NCBI GenBank assembly: GCA_014762585.1
Contig: JABURN010000080.1
Location: forward strand, 1-25,101
Reading direction: 5' to 3'
Source: Methylophaga sp.
GTDB lineage: Bacteria > Pseudomonadota > Gammaproteobacteria > Nitrosococcales > Methylophagaceae
DNA: 25,101 bases
The stretch's first letter is position 1; every line of letters starts with the position of its first letter. A program made the translations under genes and the position numbers. Below are positions 1 through 7,210 of the stretch, in pieces. The notes beneath the pieces were generated by a model. That model was not told the DNA's origin and searched no databases. It saw only the letters and a program-made list of their open reading frames with translations.

Positions 1-11
1 GGCAGTTTCTT

Positions 12-194
12 CTATAAAAGGTCTTGGCACGTTACTGTAGATAAACCCAATGCTGGCTCGCTATCCAGGTGCTTAAGATTGGTTATTTTATCGTAAATAC
101 ACTCATCTAAATCCTGGGGCCCGGCAATTGCGAGACGGGGTAAGGTTGATTGAAATAGTATTAAAATCGACGACAGTAAAAAGAATGCTTTCAT
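12..194 (-). CDS. Small predicted secreted peptide, unknown function
   Basis: A 60-residue ORF that I do not recognise. Residues 1-24 look like a Sec signal peptide: Lys at position 2, a hydrophobic run (residues 4-16), and a likely cleavage after the AIA motif near residue 24. The mature part would be only about 36 residues, with two cysteines (C32 and C56) that could form one disulfide in the periplasm. The gene is complete within the window, ending in TAG. The upstream ribosome binding site is weak (AGCAGG). The gene-like features are the signal peptide and the paired cysteines; against it are the short length and poor RBS. It lies downstream of the tRNA-Leu terminator on the same strand. 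It could be a genuine small periplasmic protein or a chance ORF. Confidence 0.4.
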   Translation of the reverse strand: MKAFFLLSSILILFQSTLPRLAIAGPQDLDECIYDKITNLKHLDSEPALGLSTVTCQDLL

Positions 195-324
195 AGTAGT
201 TGTGCCTGCTAGTGTTTTTTTAGAACGCTAGAACAAAGAAGGCACATTTTCAAGGTTCATAACCTTTGCTAGGTTGGTGTTTACGCAAATGAGCATTGAT
301 GAGTTTTGAGTTGGGCAAGAACAA

Positions 325-355
325 AAAAGCCCAACATTTTTAATGATGGGCTTTT
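325..355 (-). terminator. Rho-independent terminator after tRNA-Leu
   Basis: A perfect 9-bp inverted repeat (AAAAGCCCA / TGGGCTTTT) separated by a 13-base AT-rich loop lies about 50 bases beyond the tRNA 3' end. On the minus strand it runs into a T-rich tract, so it fits an intrinsic terminator for the tRNA transcript. The A-tract on the other side means it may also work in the opposite direction. Confidence 0.75.
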
Positions 356-407
356 CGTTGGGTATTCTGTTTTTTTACCTTCTAAGCAATTGATTGTAAA
401 AGGTTGT

Positions 408-492
408 TGGTACCGAGGGTGGGAATCGAACCCACACTTCCGAAGAAACCGGATTTTGAATCCGGCGCGTCTACCAATTCCGCCACCCCGGC
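408..492 (-). tRNA. tRNA-Leu (anticodon CAA)
   Basis: Read on the minus strand, this is a class II tRNA of 85 bases with an encoded CCA end. The acceptor stem pairs GCCGGGG with CCTCGGT. The anticodon stem CCGGA/TCCGG encloses the loop TTCAAAA, giving anticodon CAA, which reads UUG leucine codons. A long variable arm with a TTCG tetraloop (about CTTCGGAAG) is typical of tRNA-Leu. The T arm is GTGGG-TTCGATT-CCCAC. It is a single tRNA, not part of a cluster, with its own promoter and terminator. The 74-residue ORF on the opposite strand here is an artefact of the tRNA. Confidence 0.97.
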
Positions 493-506
493 AACCAAGG
501 CCGCAA

Positions 507-535
507 ATTATAACGATTAGCGCTCCCTAAGTGAA
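507..535 (-). promoter_or_regulatory. Promoter for tRNA-Leu
   Basis: On the minus strand there is a perfect -10 box TATAAT (507-512) and a -35-like TTCACT (530-535) with a 17-bp spacer. The -10 lies 14 bases before the mature tRNA 5' end. The stretch after the -10 is GC-rich (GCGGCC), like the discriminators of stringently controlled stable-RNA promoters; that regulatory reading is inference. Confidence 0.7.
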
Positions 536-649
536 GTCTTAATTTGGGCTTGTGATATGAATCACCTTTTAGAACTTTAGCGCTTGACCATGAAGTCGGT
601 GACAAGCCAAACTCAGGATCTACCATTGTAGTTATGTTAGGTTTGTTTC

Positions 650-1516
650 ATGGAAAAAGAGTTGAGTGTCGAAGATACTGCCAAGGATAGTCTCGAGCAG
701 TCACTAAAACAGGCTATTTTTGAAGGTTTTGTTGAAGTCCCGATGTTGCCGCAGGTTGCAAGTCAGGCTTTGACATTGGCGCATGATCCCGAGGCCAGTG
801 CAGCTCAAATGGCTGAGCTTATTGAGCGCGACCAGTCACTTGCAGGGCATGTTATGCGCATTGCTAACTCTGTAGCCTATACGCCTCTGGCCAACCTTGT
901 TTCTCTGCAACAGGCCGTTGCACGACTTGGCATGATTGTTATCAGTGAAATCGCGCTTACTGCGGCTCTAGGGGCCAAACTTTTCAATACTCCCGGTTTT
1001 GAAGATTATGTCGAGTTCAATTGGCAACATGCACTGGCAACCTCGCTCTGGGCAAAAGAGATTGCCAACGAAGGCGGCGTCAATAGCGAGGCCGCCTTTC
1101 TGGCCGGCCTGCTGCATTCAATAGGGCGACCCGCAGTGCTTCAGACTGTGTTGGAACTGGCACGTCAGGAAGGGAGAACACTGACACCTGAAACGGTCTA
1201 TCGTCTTGAGAATAAATACAGTCAGCAGGTGACTGAACTGGTGGTCACTCGCTGGGGTATGCCTGCCCAGGTAAGAGAGTCCATCCAGCCGTATGAACAG
1301 CTCGATGCTAACAGTGAATCAGCCAAGATTGCTGCCTCAGTTCATGCCGGTGCGCGTTTTGCCACCTACATGCTTGATATCGGGGCAGAAGACGATAAAG
1401 AAACCTTGATGGATTTGTCAGCACTGGAACTTCTGGGCCTGAATGAAAGCCAGATTGCACAGTTGCTCGACAAGGAAGACATTATCCAACAGCGCTTAAA
1501 TGGCTTTTCAGTCTAG
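650..1516 (+). CDS. HDOD-domain protein (putative signalling protein)
   Basis: The 288-residue protein matches the HDOD family, a degenerate relative of HD phosphohydrolases used as a signalling or scaffold domain without proven enzyme activity. The domain spans about residues 22-235, opening with the typical VPMLPQVA segment (about 30-37). It continues with repeated helices carrying the family-like IANSVAY (71-77) and the W125-H127 pair. Where a catalytic HD protein would have HDIG, this one has LLHSIGR (154-160): the Asp is replaced by Ser, so hydrolase activity is unlikely. There are no receiver, GGDEF or EAL domains, so partners cannot be named. The RBS is weak (TTAGGT). It stands alone between the tRNA region and queA, separated from queA by about 110 bases. 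Family assignment is confident; the role is unknown. Confidence 0.85.
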   Translation: MEKELSVEDTAKDSLEQSLKQAIFEGFVEVPMLPQVASQALTLAHDPEASAAQMAELIERDQSLAGHVMRIANSVAYTPLANLVSLQQAVARLGMIVISEIALTAALGAKLFNTPGFEDYVEFNWQHALATSLWAKEIANEGGVNSEAAFLAGLLHSIGRPAVLQTVLELARQEGRTLTPETVYRLENKYSQQVTELVVTRWGMPAQVRESIQPYEQLDANSESAKIAASVHAGARFATYMLDIGAEDDKETLMDLSALELLGLNESQIAQLLDKEDIIQQRLNGFSV

Positions 1517-1599
1517 TTTGCAAAGGTTTGTAGATCCTCAGAGCTACGTTCAAAGTTAACGCTGAGTCACCTAGACCAAAAGCTTAATTTCATTCCAAG

Positions 1600-1630
1600 C
1601 ACAGCGGCGCATTCTGCTATGATCGCGCTC
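1600..1630 (+). promoter_or_regulatory. Extended -10 promoter of queA, start of mRNA at or next to the ATG
   Basis: An extended -10 box TGCTATGAT lies at 1615-1623 (hexamer 1618-1623). With the usual 6-7 base distance, transcription would begin at about 1630-1631, the A of the queA ATG. No good -35 is seen, which is common when the TGn extension is present. No Shine-Dalgarno precedes the ATG, so a leaderless mRNA is likely. The same arrangement is found upstream of bioA. Confidence 0.55.
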
Positions 1631-2662
1631 ATGAAAACGAGCGACTTTCGATTTGACCTGCCTGAAGAGCTAATTGCCCAATATCCATCAGAACAACGCA
1701 GTGCCAGTCGTTTACTGGCATTGAGTGGAACTGATGGCGCGCTGCAGGACCTTCAATTTACTGATTTAATGACCCTGCTTGAACCTGATGACCTGCTGGT
1801 ATTCAACAACACCAGAGTGATGCCGGCGCGCTTGTTAGGGCGCAAAGACAGTGGCGGCAGGGTAGAAGTGCTGGTGGAGCGGGTGCTCGATCACGATCGG
1901 GTGCTGGCCCATGTCCGTAGCAGCAAATCACCCAGTGCGGGTCGCAAACTGATTCTTGAAGAGCAACTGGAAGTCGAAGTACTGGGCCGTCAGGGTGCGC
2001 TGTTTGAGCTTCGGTTTCTGGATAGCCAGTCTGTTGTCGAAACGCTGGAGGCGATTGGTCGGTTGCCTTTACCCCCATACATTGAGCGTGAAGTAGACAG
2101 AGCTGATCTTGAGCGTTATCAGACGGTCTATGCTCAGAACACCGGCGCAGTTGCCGCACCCACGGCCGGGTTGCATTTTGATGAAGCGATGCTGGAACGA
2201 CTCAAGCAGGCCGGTATTGAGACTGCGGCTTTGACCCTGCATGTTGGTGCCGGCACCTTCCAGCCGGTGCGGGTTGAAGATATTCGTTCGCATCAGATGC
2301 ACAGCGAAGTGATTGAGGTCAGCGAGCAGGTCTGCAACCAGGTCAAAGCAACCCGAGCCCGTGGCGGCCGCGTGATTGCTGTGGGTACGACCAGCGTTCG
2401 TGCGCTTGAGAGTGCCTCTCAGAGCGGTGAAATTGCGCCTTTTGAAGGTGAAACTGACATTTTTATTTACCCTGGTTATGAGTTCAGGAGCGTCGACGCC
2501 ATGGTGACCAATTTCCACCTATCTGAGTCGACACTGCTCATGCTGGTATCTGCCTTCGCGGGTCGTGAGCACATTCTCAATGCCTACCAGCATGCGATCG
2601 AACAGCGTTACCGTTTCTTCAGCTATGGTGATGCCATGTTTATTACAAGGAACAAAGGATGA
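1631..2662 (+). CDS. queA: S-adenosylmethionine:tRNA ribosyltransferase-isomerase QueA
   Basis: QueA transfers and isomerises the ribose of AdoMet onto preQ1 in tRNA, making epoxyqueuosine at the wobble base of GUN-decoding tRNAs in the cytoplasm. At 343 residues it is close to the usual size (about 350). Family landmarks are the N-terminal [16 protein letters not shown], the [14 protein letters not shown] segment, PLPPYI, the APTAGLHFD motif, [11 protein letters not shown] and the C-terminal [18 protein letters not shown] chose the ATG at 1631 because the protein then begins MKTSDF as in relatives; an upstream in-frame ATG (1619) falls inside the -10 box. The stop overlaps the trmJ start as ATGA, so trmJ is probably translationally coupled. 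Assignment is very secure. Confidence 0.97.
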   Translation: MKTSDFRFDLPEELIAQYPSEQRSASRLLALSGTDGALQDLQFTDLMTLLEPDDLLVFNNTRVMPARLLGRKDSGGRVEVLVERVLDHDRVLAHVRSSKSPSAGRKLILEEQLEVEVLGRQGALFELRFLDSQSVVETLEAIGRLPLPPYIEREVDRADLERYQTVYAQNTGAVAAPTAGLHFDEAMLERLKQAGIETAALTLHVGAGTFQPVRVEDIRSHQMHSEVIEVSEQVCNQVKATRARGGRVIAVGTTSVRALESASQSGEIAPFEGETDIFIYPGYEFRSVDAMVTNFHLSESTLLMLVSAFAGREHILNAYQHAIEQRYRFFSYGDAMFITRNKG

Positions 2663-3396
2663 CATCACTGGACAATATTCGCTTTGTGCTGGTTGGCACA
2701 ACGCACCCGGGCAATATCGGTGCTGCCGCGCGGGCGATGAAAACCATGGGGATCAGCAATCTGCATCTGGTCTCACCCAAGATTTATCCCAGTGCAGAAG
2801 CGACTGCACGGGCTTCCGGCGCTGATGATGTGCTGCACAAAGCCGTGGTGCATGACAGCCTGGAATCGGCTTTATCCGGTTGCCACTATGCATTTGCTTT
2901 GAGTGCACGTCTGCGCCACCTGCATGTGCCGGTGATGAACCCACGCCAGGCGGTGGAGCAACTGGAGAAGTTTGATGACGATACCAAGATTGCTATCGTG
3001 TTTGGCCGTGAACATTCGGGCCTGTCCAATGATGAACTGGATCGTTGCCAGTATCTGGTTAATATCCCGGCTAACCCCGATTACAGTTCGCTGAATCTGG
3101 CTGCGGCGGTTCAGGTTGTGGCCTATGAATTAAGAATGAGTTTTAAACCTGTGATTGATTTCGGCAGAATAGGAGAAGAGCGGGAAGCCATTACTGCCGA
3201 CGATTTGTCTCATTTATACGCTCATTTCGAGCGTTCTCTGTCGACTATCGGCTTTCTGGACCCGGACAATCCGCGTTATCTGATGCGTCGTATCCGCCGA
3301 TTATTTAATCGTGCCGATCTGGATCGTAACGAACTGCATATCATGCATGGGATTTTGCGCGCCGCTGAGACCAAAGCGAGGAAAATAGATGAGTGA
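2659..3396 (+). CDS. trmJ: tRNA (cytidine/uridine-2'-O)-methyltransferase TrmJ
   Basis: TrmJ methylates the ribose 2'-OH of residue 32 in the anticodon loop of several tRNAs, using AdoMet. The 245-residue protein has the SPOUT fold signature: N-terminal [21 protein letters not shown] (about 7-27), [15 protein letters not shown] in the middle, and the knot region [23 protein letters not shown]. Length matches E. coli TrmJ (246). Its start overlaps the queA stop and its end overlaps the cysE start by 8 bases, so queA-trmJ-cysE form one translationally linked unit. In E. coli trmJ lies immediately upstream of iscR; the same linkage is kept here with cysE inserted. Confidence 0.95.
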   Translation: MTSLDNIRFVLVGTTHPGNIGAAARAMKTMGISNLHLVSPKIYPSAEATARASGADDVLHKAVVHDSLESALSGCHYAFALSARLRHLHVPVMNPRQAVEQLEKFDDDTKIAIVFGREHSGLSNDELDRCQYLVNIPANPDYSSLNLAAAVQVVAYELRMSFKPVIDFGRIGEEREAITADDLSHLYAHFERSLSTIGFLDPDNPRYLMRRIRRLFNRADLDRNELHIMHGILRAAETKARKIDE

Positions 3397-4186
3397 AGAA
3401 ATTAGCCGCTGGCAACGTATCAAGGAAGATATCAACTGCGTTTTTGAACGTGATCCGGCTGCGCGTAACGTATTTGAGATTGTCACTACTTATCCCGGTG
3501 TCCATGCGGTGCAATTGCATCGTATCAACCATTTCCTGTGGCGCAAGAACTGGAAATGGCTGGCCAAATTTATTTCCACTATCGCCCGCTGGATTACCGG
3601 TATCGAGATCCACCCCGGTGCCAAAATCGGTCGTCGTTTTTTCATCGACCACGGTATGGGCGTGGTGATTGGCGAAACGGCCGAAATTGGTGATGACTGC
3701 ACGCTTTACCATGGTGTGACCCTGGGCGGGACCTCCTGGAAAGAGGGCAAGCGTCACCCGACATTGGGTAACGATGTGGTCGTCGGTGCTGGAGCGAAGG
3801 TGTTGGGGCCAATTAAACTGCATGATGGAGCACGTATTGGTTCCAACGCGGTGGTAGTCAAAGATGTGGCAGAGGGCGAGACGGTGGTCGGTGTGCCGGG
3901 CCGGATTGTCAGAGCTAAATCTCAGATGACAGAAGATGAGAGACAACAGCAAAAGCTGGCTCAGTCTGTCGGTTTTGATGCATATGGCACCTCCAGCAAA
4001 AGTCAGGACCCGGTCGCAACCGCGATTCATGGTCTGATTGAACATATACAGGCCATGGATAAGCGTGTCGAATCACTGCGTGAAACCATCCATCGCCTGG
4101 GCGGTGAATTGCCTGAAGACGTCGATATGCCTGAGCTGGACAACTGCGATATCTCCAAAGAGAATGACGATTCAAAAGTTGACTAA
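3389..4186 (+). CDS. cysE: Serine O-acetyltransferase CysE
   Basis: CysE acetylates L-serine with acetyl-CoA to O-acetylserine, the carbon skeleton for cysteine. The 265-residue protein has an N-terminal helical part (1-65) and a left-handed beta-helix of hexapeptide repeats (about 68-172), including [29 protein letters not shown] with the catalytic His/Asp region and the closing [10 protein letters not shown]. The N-terminal domain is shorter than in E. coli CysE, as in NifP/EpsC-type enzymes. An extra charged, probably coiled-coil tail of about 80 residues follows the catalytic domain. Placement directly before iscR and a desulfurase suggests it supplies cysteine for Fe-S cluster sulfur, as proposed for isc-linked cysE genes in other Proteobacteria. 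Its last codons carry the iscR promoter and operator. Confidence 0.95.
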   Translation: MSEEISRWQRIKEDINCVFERDPAARNVFEIVTTYPGVHAVQLHRINHFLWRKNWKWLAKFISTIARWITGIEIHPGAKIGRRFFIDHGMGVVIGETAEIGDDCTLYHGVTLGGTSWKEGKRHPTLGNDVVVGAGAKVLGPIKLHDGARIGSNAVVVKDVAEGETVVGVPGRIVRAKSQMTEDERQQQKLAQSVGFDAYGTSSKSQDPVATAIHGLIEHIQAMDKRVESLRETIHRLGGELPEDVDMPELDNCDISKENDDSKVD

Positions 4187-4206
4187 AACAGTCAGGCATG
4201 TACACT
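4175..4206 (+). promoter_or_regulatory. iscR promoter with a type-1 IscR binding site
   Basis: The core GACTAAAACAGTC (4181-4193) with flanks fits the type-1 IscR consensus (ATASYYGACTRwwwYAGTCRRSTAT) at nearly every position of the 25 bases 4175-4199. It covers a -35 box TTGACT (4179-4184), followed 16 bp later by a -10 TACACT (4201-4206). The site overlaps the cysE stop codon. The layout fits feedback repression of the iscR operon by [2Fe-2S]-IscR, as known in E. coli. Confidence 0.85.
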
Positions 4207-4236
4207 TAATAGATTGATTTTTATCTGGATTGAAAC

Positions 4237-4683
4237 ATGCGTTTGACCACCAAAGGGCGCTATGCAGTCACTGCCATGCTGGACCTCAGCCTCAACTATG
4301 GAGTGGGTGCAATTACCCTGGCAGATATTTCCGAGCGTCAGGGCATTTCTCTGTCCTACCTTGAGCAATTATTCGCGCGGCTGCGAAAACAGGGCCTGGT
4401 CAGCAGTTCGCGTGGGCCGGGCGGTGGTTACCGTCTCAGCCGGGCGGCGGATAACATTACCGTGCTTGATGTGATTTCAGCGGTCGATGAAAAAGTCGAT
4501 ACTACCCAATGTGAAGGTCGTCAGAATTGCCACGGTGAAGAACAGTGTCTGAGTCATGAGCTGTGGCAAAGTCTGAGTGACCAGATTCGGGTCTACCTCG
4601 ACGGTATCACCTTGGCCCAGGTTGTCAGTAACTACGAAAAGAAACGCAGCGGCGAAAAAGTCATTCAATTCGACGTCGTCTAA
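4237..4683 (+). CDS. iscR: Fe-S cluster regulator IscR (Rrf2 family)
   Basis: IscR is a winged-helix transcription factor that binds a [2Fe-2S] cluster and represses isc genes when clusters are plentiful. The 148-residue protein begins [17 protein letters not shown], with a recognition-helix region [19 protein letters not shown] and the wing [11 protein letters not shown]. Cluster ligands C92, C98 and C104 and H107 sit at exactly the positions known in E. coli IscR, so holo-IscR function is expected. It heads a short operon with a cysteine desulfurase (13-base gap) and iscA. A matching IscR site lies just upstream, indicating autoregulation. The RBS is weak. Confidence 0.97.
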   Translation: MRLTTKGRYAVTAMLDLSLNYGVGAITLADISERQGISLSYLEQLFARLRKQGLVSSSRGPGGGYRLSRAADNITVLDVISAVDEKVDTTQCEGRQNCHGEEQCLSHELWQSLSDQIRVYLDGITLAQVVSNYEKKRSGEKVIQFDVV

Positions 4684-4696
4684 GCAGGTCTCAACG

Positions 4697-5839
4697 ATGT
4701 CATTTACCTATCTCGACAATAATGCCGGGGCAGGGCTGGCGCCGGGTGTCCTTGATGCCATGCTGCCTTATCTGCAGCAACAGCAGGGCAACCCATCCAG
4801 CAGTCACCGCTTTGGCCGTTATGCCCAGGCCGCCCTTGATAAAGCCCGCCAGCAGGTTGCAAGTCTGGTTAACGCCCAACCCTCGCAGGTGATTTTCACC
4901 AGTGGTGGAACTGAAGCCAACAATCAGGCAATTGCCGGTGTGGCAGAGCGCTTTGACAATGGCAAAATTCTGGTCAGCGCCATTGAGCATCCTGCCATGC
5001 TGGAACCCGCTCGTCGGCTGCAACGTCATGGCTTTGAACTGGAACTGATTCCGGTCGATGAACAGGGCCGTGTCAACCCGACCACACTGGCCGGGATGAT
5101 TGATGAAGACACCCGTCTGGTCTCTGTCATGTGGGCCAATAATGAAACCGGCGTGATTCAGGATATACCCGCCCTAGCAGCCGTCTGTCATGACAAGGGC
5201 GTGCCATTACTGACCGATGCGGTTCAGGCTGCGGGTAAACTGTCGGTTGATATGAAAGCTGCCGGCGTCGATCTGCTGACGCTGTCGGCGCATAAATTTG
5301 GTGGGCCTAAAGGCATCGGTGCGTTAATCGTCTCGGCTGAACTCGACTGGCCCGGCTACATTTTAGGCGGTGGCCAGGAAGAGGATAAACGCAGTTGTAC
5401 TGAGAATGTAGCTGCCATTGTCGGTTTCGGTGCTGCTGCCGATTATGTGCAAGCACAGCTTACTCATTACCAGCAGCATTGCATTGAGTTGCGGGAACTG
5501 CTTGAGAAACACTTGAAACAAATCCCGGGCGTCACCATTTTTGCCAGTGAAGCCGAAAGACTGCCTAATACCTGCTTTTTTGCACTGCAGGGCTTTGATT
5601 CAGACACTATGCTGATGGCCCTGGATAAGCAGGGATTTGCTGTCTCCAGTGGTTCTGCTTGTGGTACCGGCCGACAAACACCAAGTCATGTGCTGACCGC
5701 GATGGGCATACCGGATCCAATTGCACTGGGTGCAGTTCGGGTGAGTGTTTCGACAGAAAATACTGTCGAAGAAATAGAACAACTGGCGAAAGTGCTGGAA
5801 AAAGAAGCAAATCGCTTCAGTCATTTATTAAACAGGTGA
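4697..5839 (+). CDS. Cysteine desulfurase, NifS/IscS group I-like
   Basis: A PLP enzyme that removes sulfur from cysteine as a persulfide for Fe-S assembly. The start at 4697 follows the sequence AGCAGGTC and gives 380 residues. Visible landmarks: H98 (stacks on PLP), WANNETGVIQDI (147-158), the PLP lysine in SAHKFGGPKG (K200), and the mobile-loop catalytic cysteine in SSGSACGTG (C322). Two features differ from standard IscS/NifS: the N-terminal DNNATTP motif is DNNAGAG here (7-13), and the active-site loop reads ACGTGRQTPSHVL rather than ACTSxxxEPSHVL. The long loop after the cysteine fits group I enzymes. It sits between iscR and iscA, with no iscU beside it, so the scaffold partner is not known from this window. 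I leave the symbol blank because iscS versus nifS cannot be settled. Confidence 0.93.
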   Translation: MSFTYLDNNAGAGLAPGVLDAMLPYLQQQQGNPSSSHRFGRYAQAALDKARQQVASLVNAQPSQVIFTSGGTEANNQAIAGVAERFDNGKILVSAIEHPAMLEPARRLQRHGFELELIPVDEQGRVNPTTLAGMIDEDTRLVSVMWANNETGVIQDIPALAAVCHDKGVPLLTDAVQAAGKLSVDMKAAGVDLLTLSAHKFGGPKGIGALIVSAELDWPGYILGGGQEEDKRSCTENVAAIVGFGAAADYVQAQLTHYQQHCIELRELLEKHLKQIPGVTIFASEAERLPNTCFFALQGFDSDTMLMALDKQGFAVSSGSACGTGRQTPSHVLTAMGIPDPIALGAVRVSVSTENTVEEIEQLAKVLEKEANRFSHLLNR

Positions 5840-5842
5840 ACT

Positions 5843-6169
5843 ATGATTACCTTAACTGAATCAGCCATTAAACGAGTCCGCGATATGATGAGCAAACGTG
5901 AAGGCGGCGTCGGCCTGCGGGTCGGTGTGGTCAAAAGCGGTTGTTCGGGCTACAGCTATGCCTTGGATTATGCTGATGAGGTCGCCAGCGATGATGTTGT
6001 CATTGAACAGGGCGATGTCAAAGTTGTGGTCAATGAAGACGCTATGCCCATGCTGGAAGGCATGGAGCTGGACTTTGTCCGCGAAGGGCTTAATCAAAGC
6101 TTTAAATTCATCAACCCCAATGTCACTTCAGAATGCGGTTGCGGTGAGAGCTTCAGCGTAACCAAATAA
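5843..6169 (+). CDS. iscA: Fe-S assembly protein IscA
   Basis: An A-type carrier that binds iron or an Fe-S cluster and passes it to target enzymes. At 108 residues it has the HesB/IscA fold with the three conserved cysteines: C34 in KSGCSGY and C98 and C100 in ECGCGESF, matching C35/C99/C101 of E. coli IscA. It starts 3 bases after the desulfurase stop and is the last gene of the iscR operon. It converges with the M14 gene; only 15 bases separate the two stop codons. IscA, SufA and ErpA are hard to tell apart; operon position favours IscA. Confidence 0.93.
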   Translation: MITLTESAIKRVRDMMSKREGGVGLRVGVVKSGCSGYSYALDYADEVASDDVVIEQGDVKVVVNEDAMPMLEGMELDFVREGLNQSFKFINPNVTSECGCGESFSVTK

Positions 6170-6175
6170 TTGATA

Positions 6176-6194
6176 GCAGGGCGTTCAGCCCTGC
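6176..6194. terminator. Possible hairpin at a convergent gene junction
   Basis: A 7-bp perfect stem (GCAGGGC / GCCCTGC) with a 5-base loop lies between iscA and the M14 gene. The M14 stop codon sits in the loop. Neither side has a T-run, so it is not a classical intrinsic terminator, but it may stabilise both mRNA 3' ends or help stop convergent transcripts. Confidence 0.4.
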
Positions 6195-7210
6195 AATCGT
6201 TCCATCAGGTAACACAAACAGTCCTGTTTGATGACACGCTCATTGAGCGTCATCATGGATGGCATGGTCGGCCGTTTAAACATCAATTCATCATGATGTA
6301 TTTCAAAAAAGCGGCTGCTGACATCCTCACCATTTTCATCCCTGGCCTCAACAGGTAAGAATCCATTCGCGTTGACCCGCCCCAGCGCCGTGCCGGCAGG
6401 CACTTCAAAGAAATTCATTTTCTCCAGATCCCGGTCCAGCTGAAGGTCGACTTCACTGTTATCAAAACTAAAATTCACATCTGGCCGCACTTTGACCTGA
6501 GCCACGGTATGAAACAGGTCAATATCCTGAGGATGAACCGGATGATTGGGCAACTCTCTCAGGTTCAGACAACTGTCGATGAAGTCATAGGCGTGTTTGA
6601 CACCATAAGTCTGATCAGGCCGCCCACACTCCAGTGTTACGGCCGGACACAGCTGGGCAAAAGCCATCGACTGCACGCCTTTAGGGCGGGTGAAGTAAAC
6701 CACGAAGCGGGCGAACAGAGTCGCCAGTTGCTGATAGGCCGGTTCCAGTTTGTTGATGCAGGCATAGTGTGGGTTAAGACCGGTATTGTTATGGATGTCG
6801 ATACTGGCAAACAGATTGCGGTTCGCCATGGTGTTGACAATGGTCTGAGCCATATCTGTTTCCGGGCAGGGGGAGTACTCGGTGCCGGGCCAGATACGGT
6901 TGAAGTCAGCCTGGTCATCAAGACGGCGCAGGCCGTCACGTGCTGCCTCGACATTACCGAAAAAGATAGACAAATTACGCGGCAGCATGCGTGACTGATA
7001 TTTCTTCAGCAGTTGCTGCACCGCGAGCAGACCGGTCGTTTCATTGCCATGCAGCATGACTGACAGAAAAAGGGTGTTATTTTGCTTACCCTTAAGGTGC
7101 AGCAGGGTGGGGCGGCTTAGCACCTTATGTAAATCACGGGCACTGCTTTCCAGCAGACCGTCAGGGATAGAGTCCAGTTGCTGCAGTATGTCTTGTTTCA
7201 AATCGGCCAT
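6185..7210 (-). CDS. M14-family zinc deacylase (succinylglutamate desuccinylase/aspartoacylase-like)
   Basis: The 341-residue protein belongs to the AstE/AspA branch of M14 zinc carboxypeptidases, which cleave an acyl or amino-acid amide bond. Zinc ligands are visible as H54 and E57 in LHGNETTG and H140 in IDIHNNTG; FNRIWPG (103-109) fits substrate-carboxylate binding, and E194 in LECGRPDQ fits the catalytic glutamate. No signal peptide is seen, so it should be cytosolic. No other arginine-succinylation (ast) genes are near, so a true AstE role is unlikely. Its start lies inside the end of the upstream GCS2 gene (13-base overlap), so the two are translated together and probably act on related substrates. 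The substrate is unknown. Confidence 0.85.
   Translation of the reverse strand: MADLKQDILQQLDSIPDGLLESSARDLHKVLSRPTLLHLKGKQNNTLFLSVMLHGNETTGLLAVQQLLKKYQSRMLPRNLSIFFGNVEAARDGLRRLDDQADFNRIWPGTEYSPCPETDMAQTIVNTMANRNLFASIDIHNNTGLNPHYACINKLEPAYQQLATLFARFVVYFTRPKGVQSMAFAQLCPAVTLECGRPDQTYGVKHAYDFIDSCLNLRELPNHPVHPQDIDLFHTVAQVKVRPDVNFSFDNSEVDLQLDRDLEKMNFFEVPAGTALGRVNANGFLPVEARDENGEDVSSRFFEIHHDELMFKRPTMPSMMTLNERVIKQDCLCYLMERLQG

Noticed and set aside
306..530. 74-residue ORF on the plus strand
   Set aside because: It lies across the tRNA-Leu gene on the opposite strand and has no RBS or family-like sequence.
3341..4045. 234-residue ORF on the minus strand
   Set aside because: Antisense to cysE, which has strong motif support; no domain seen.
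6185..7210. True AstE of the arginine succinyltransferase pathway
   Set aside because: No astABCD genes are adjacent and the gene is paired with a GCS2-type ligase, so the name is not justified.
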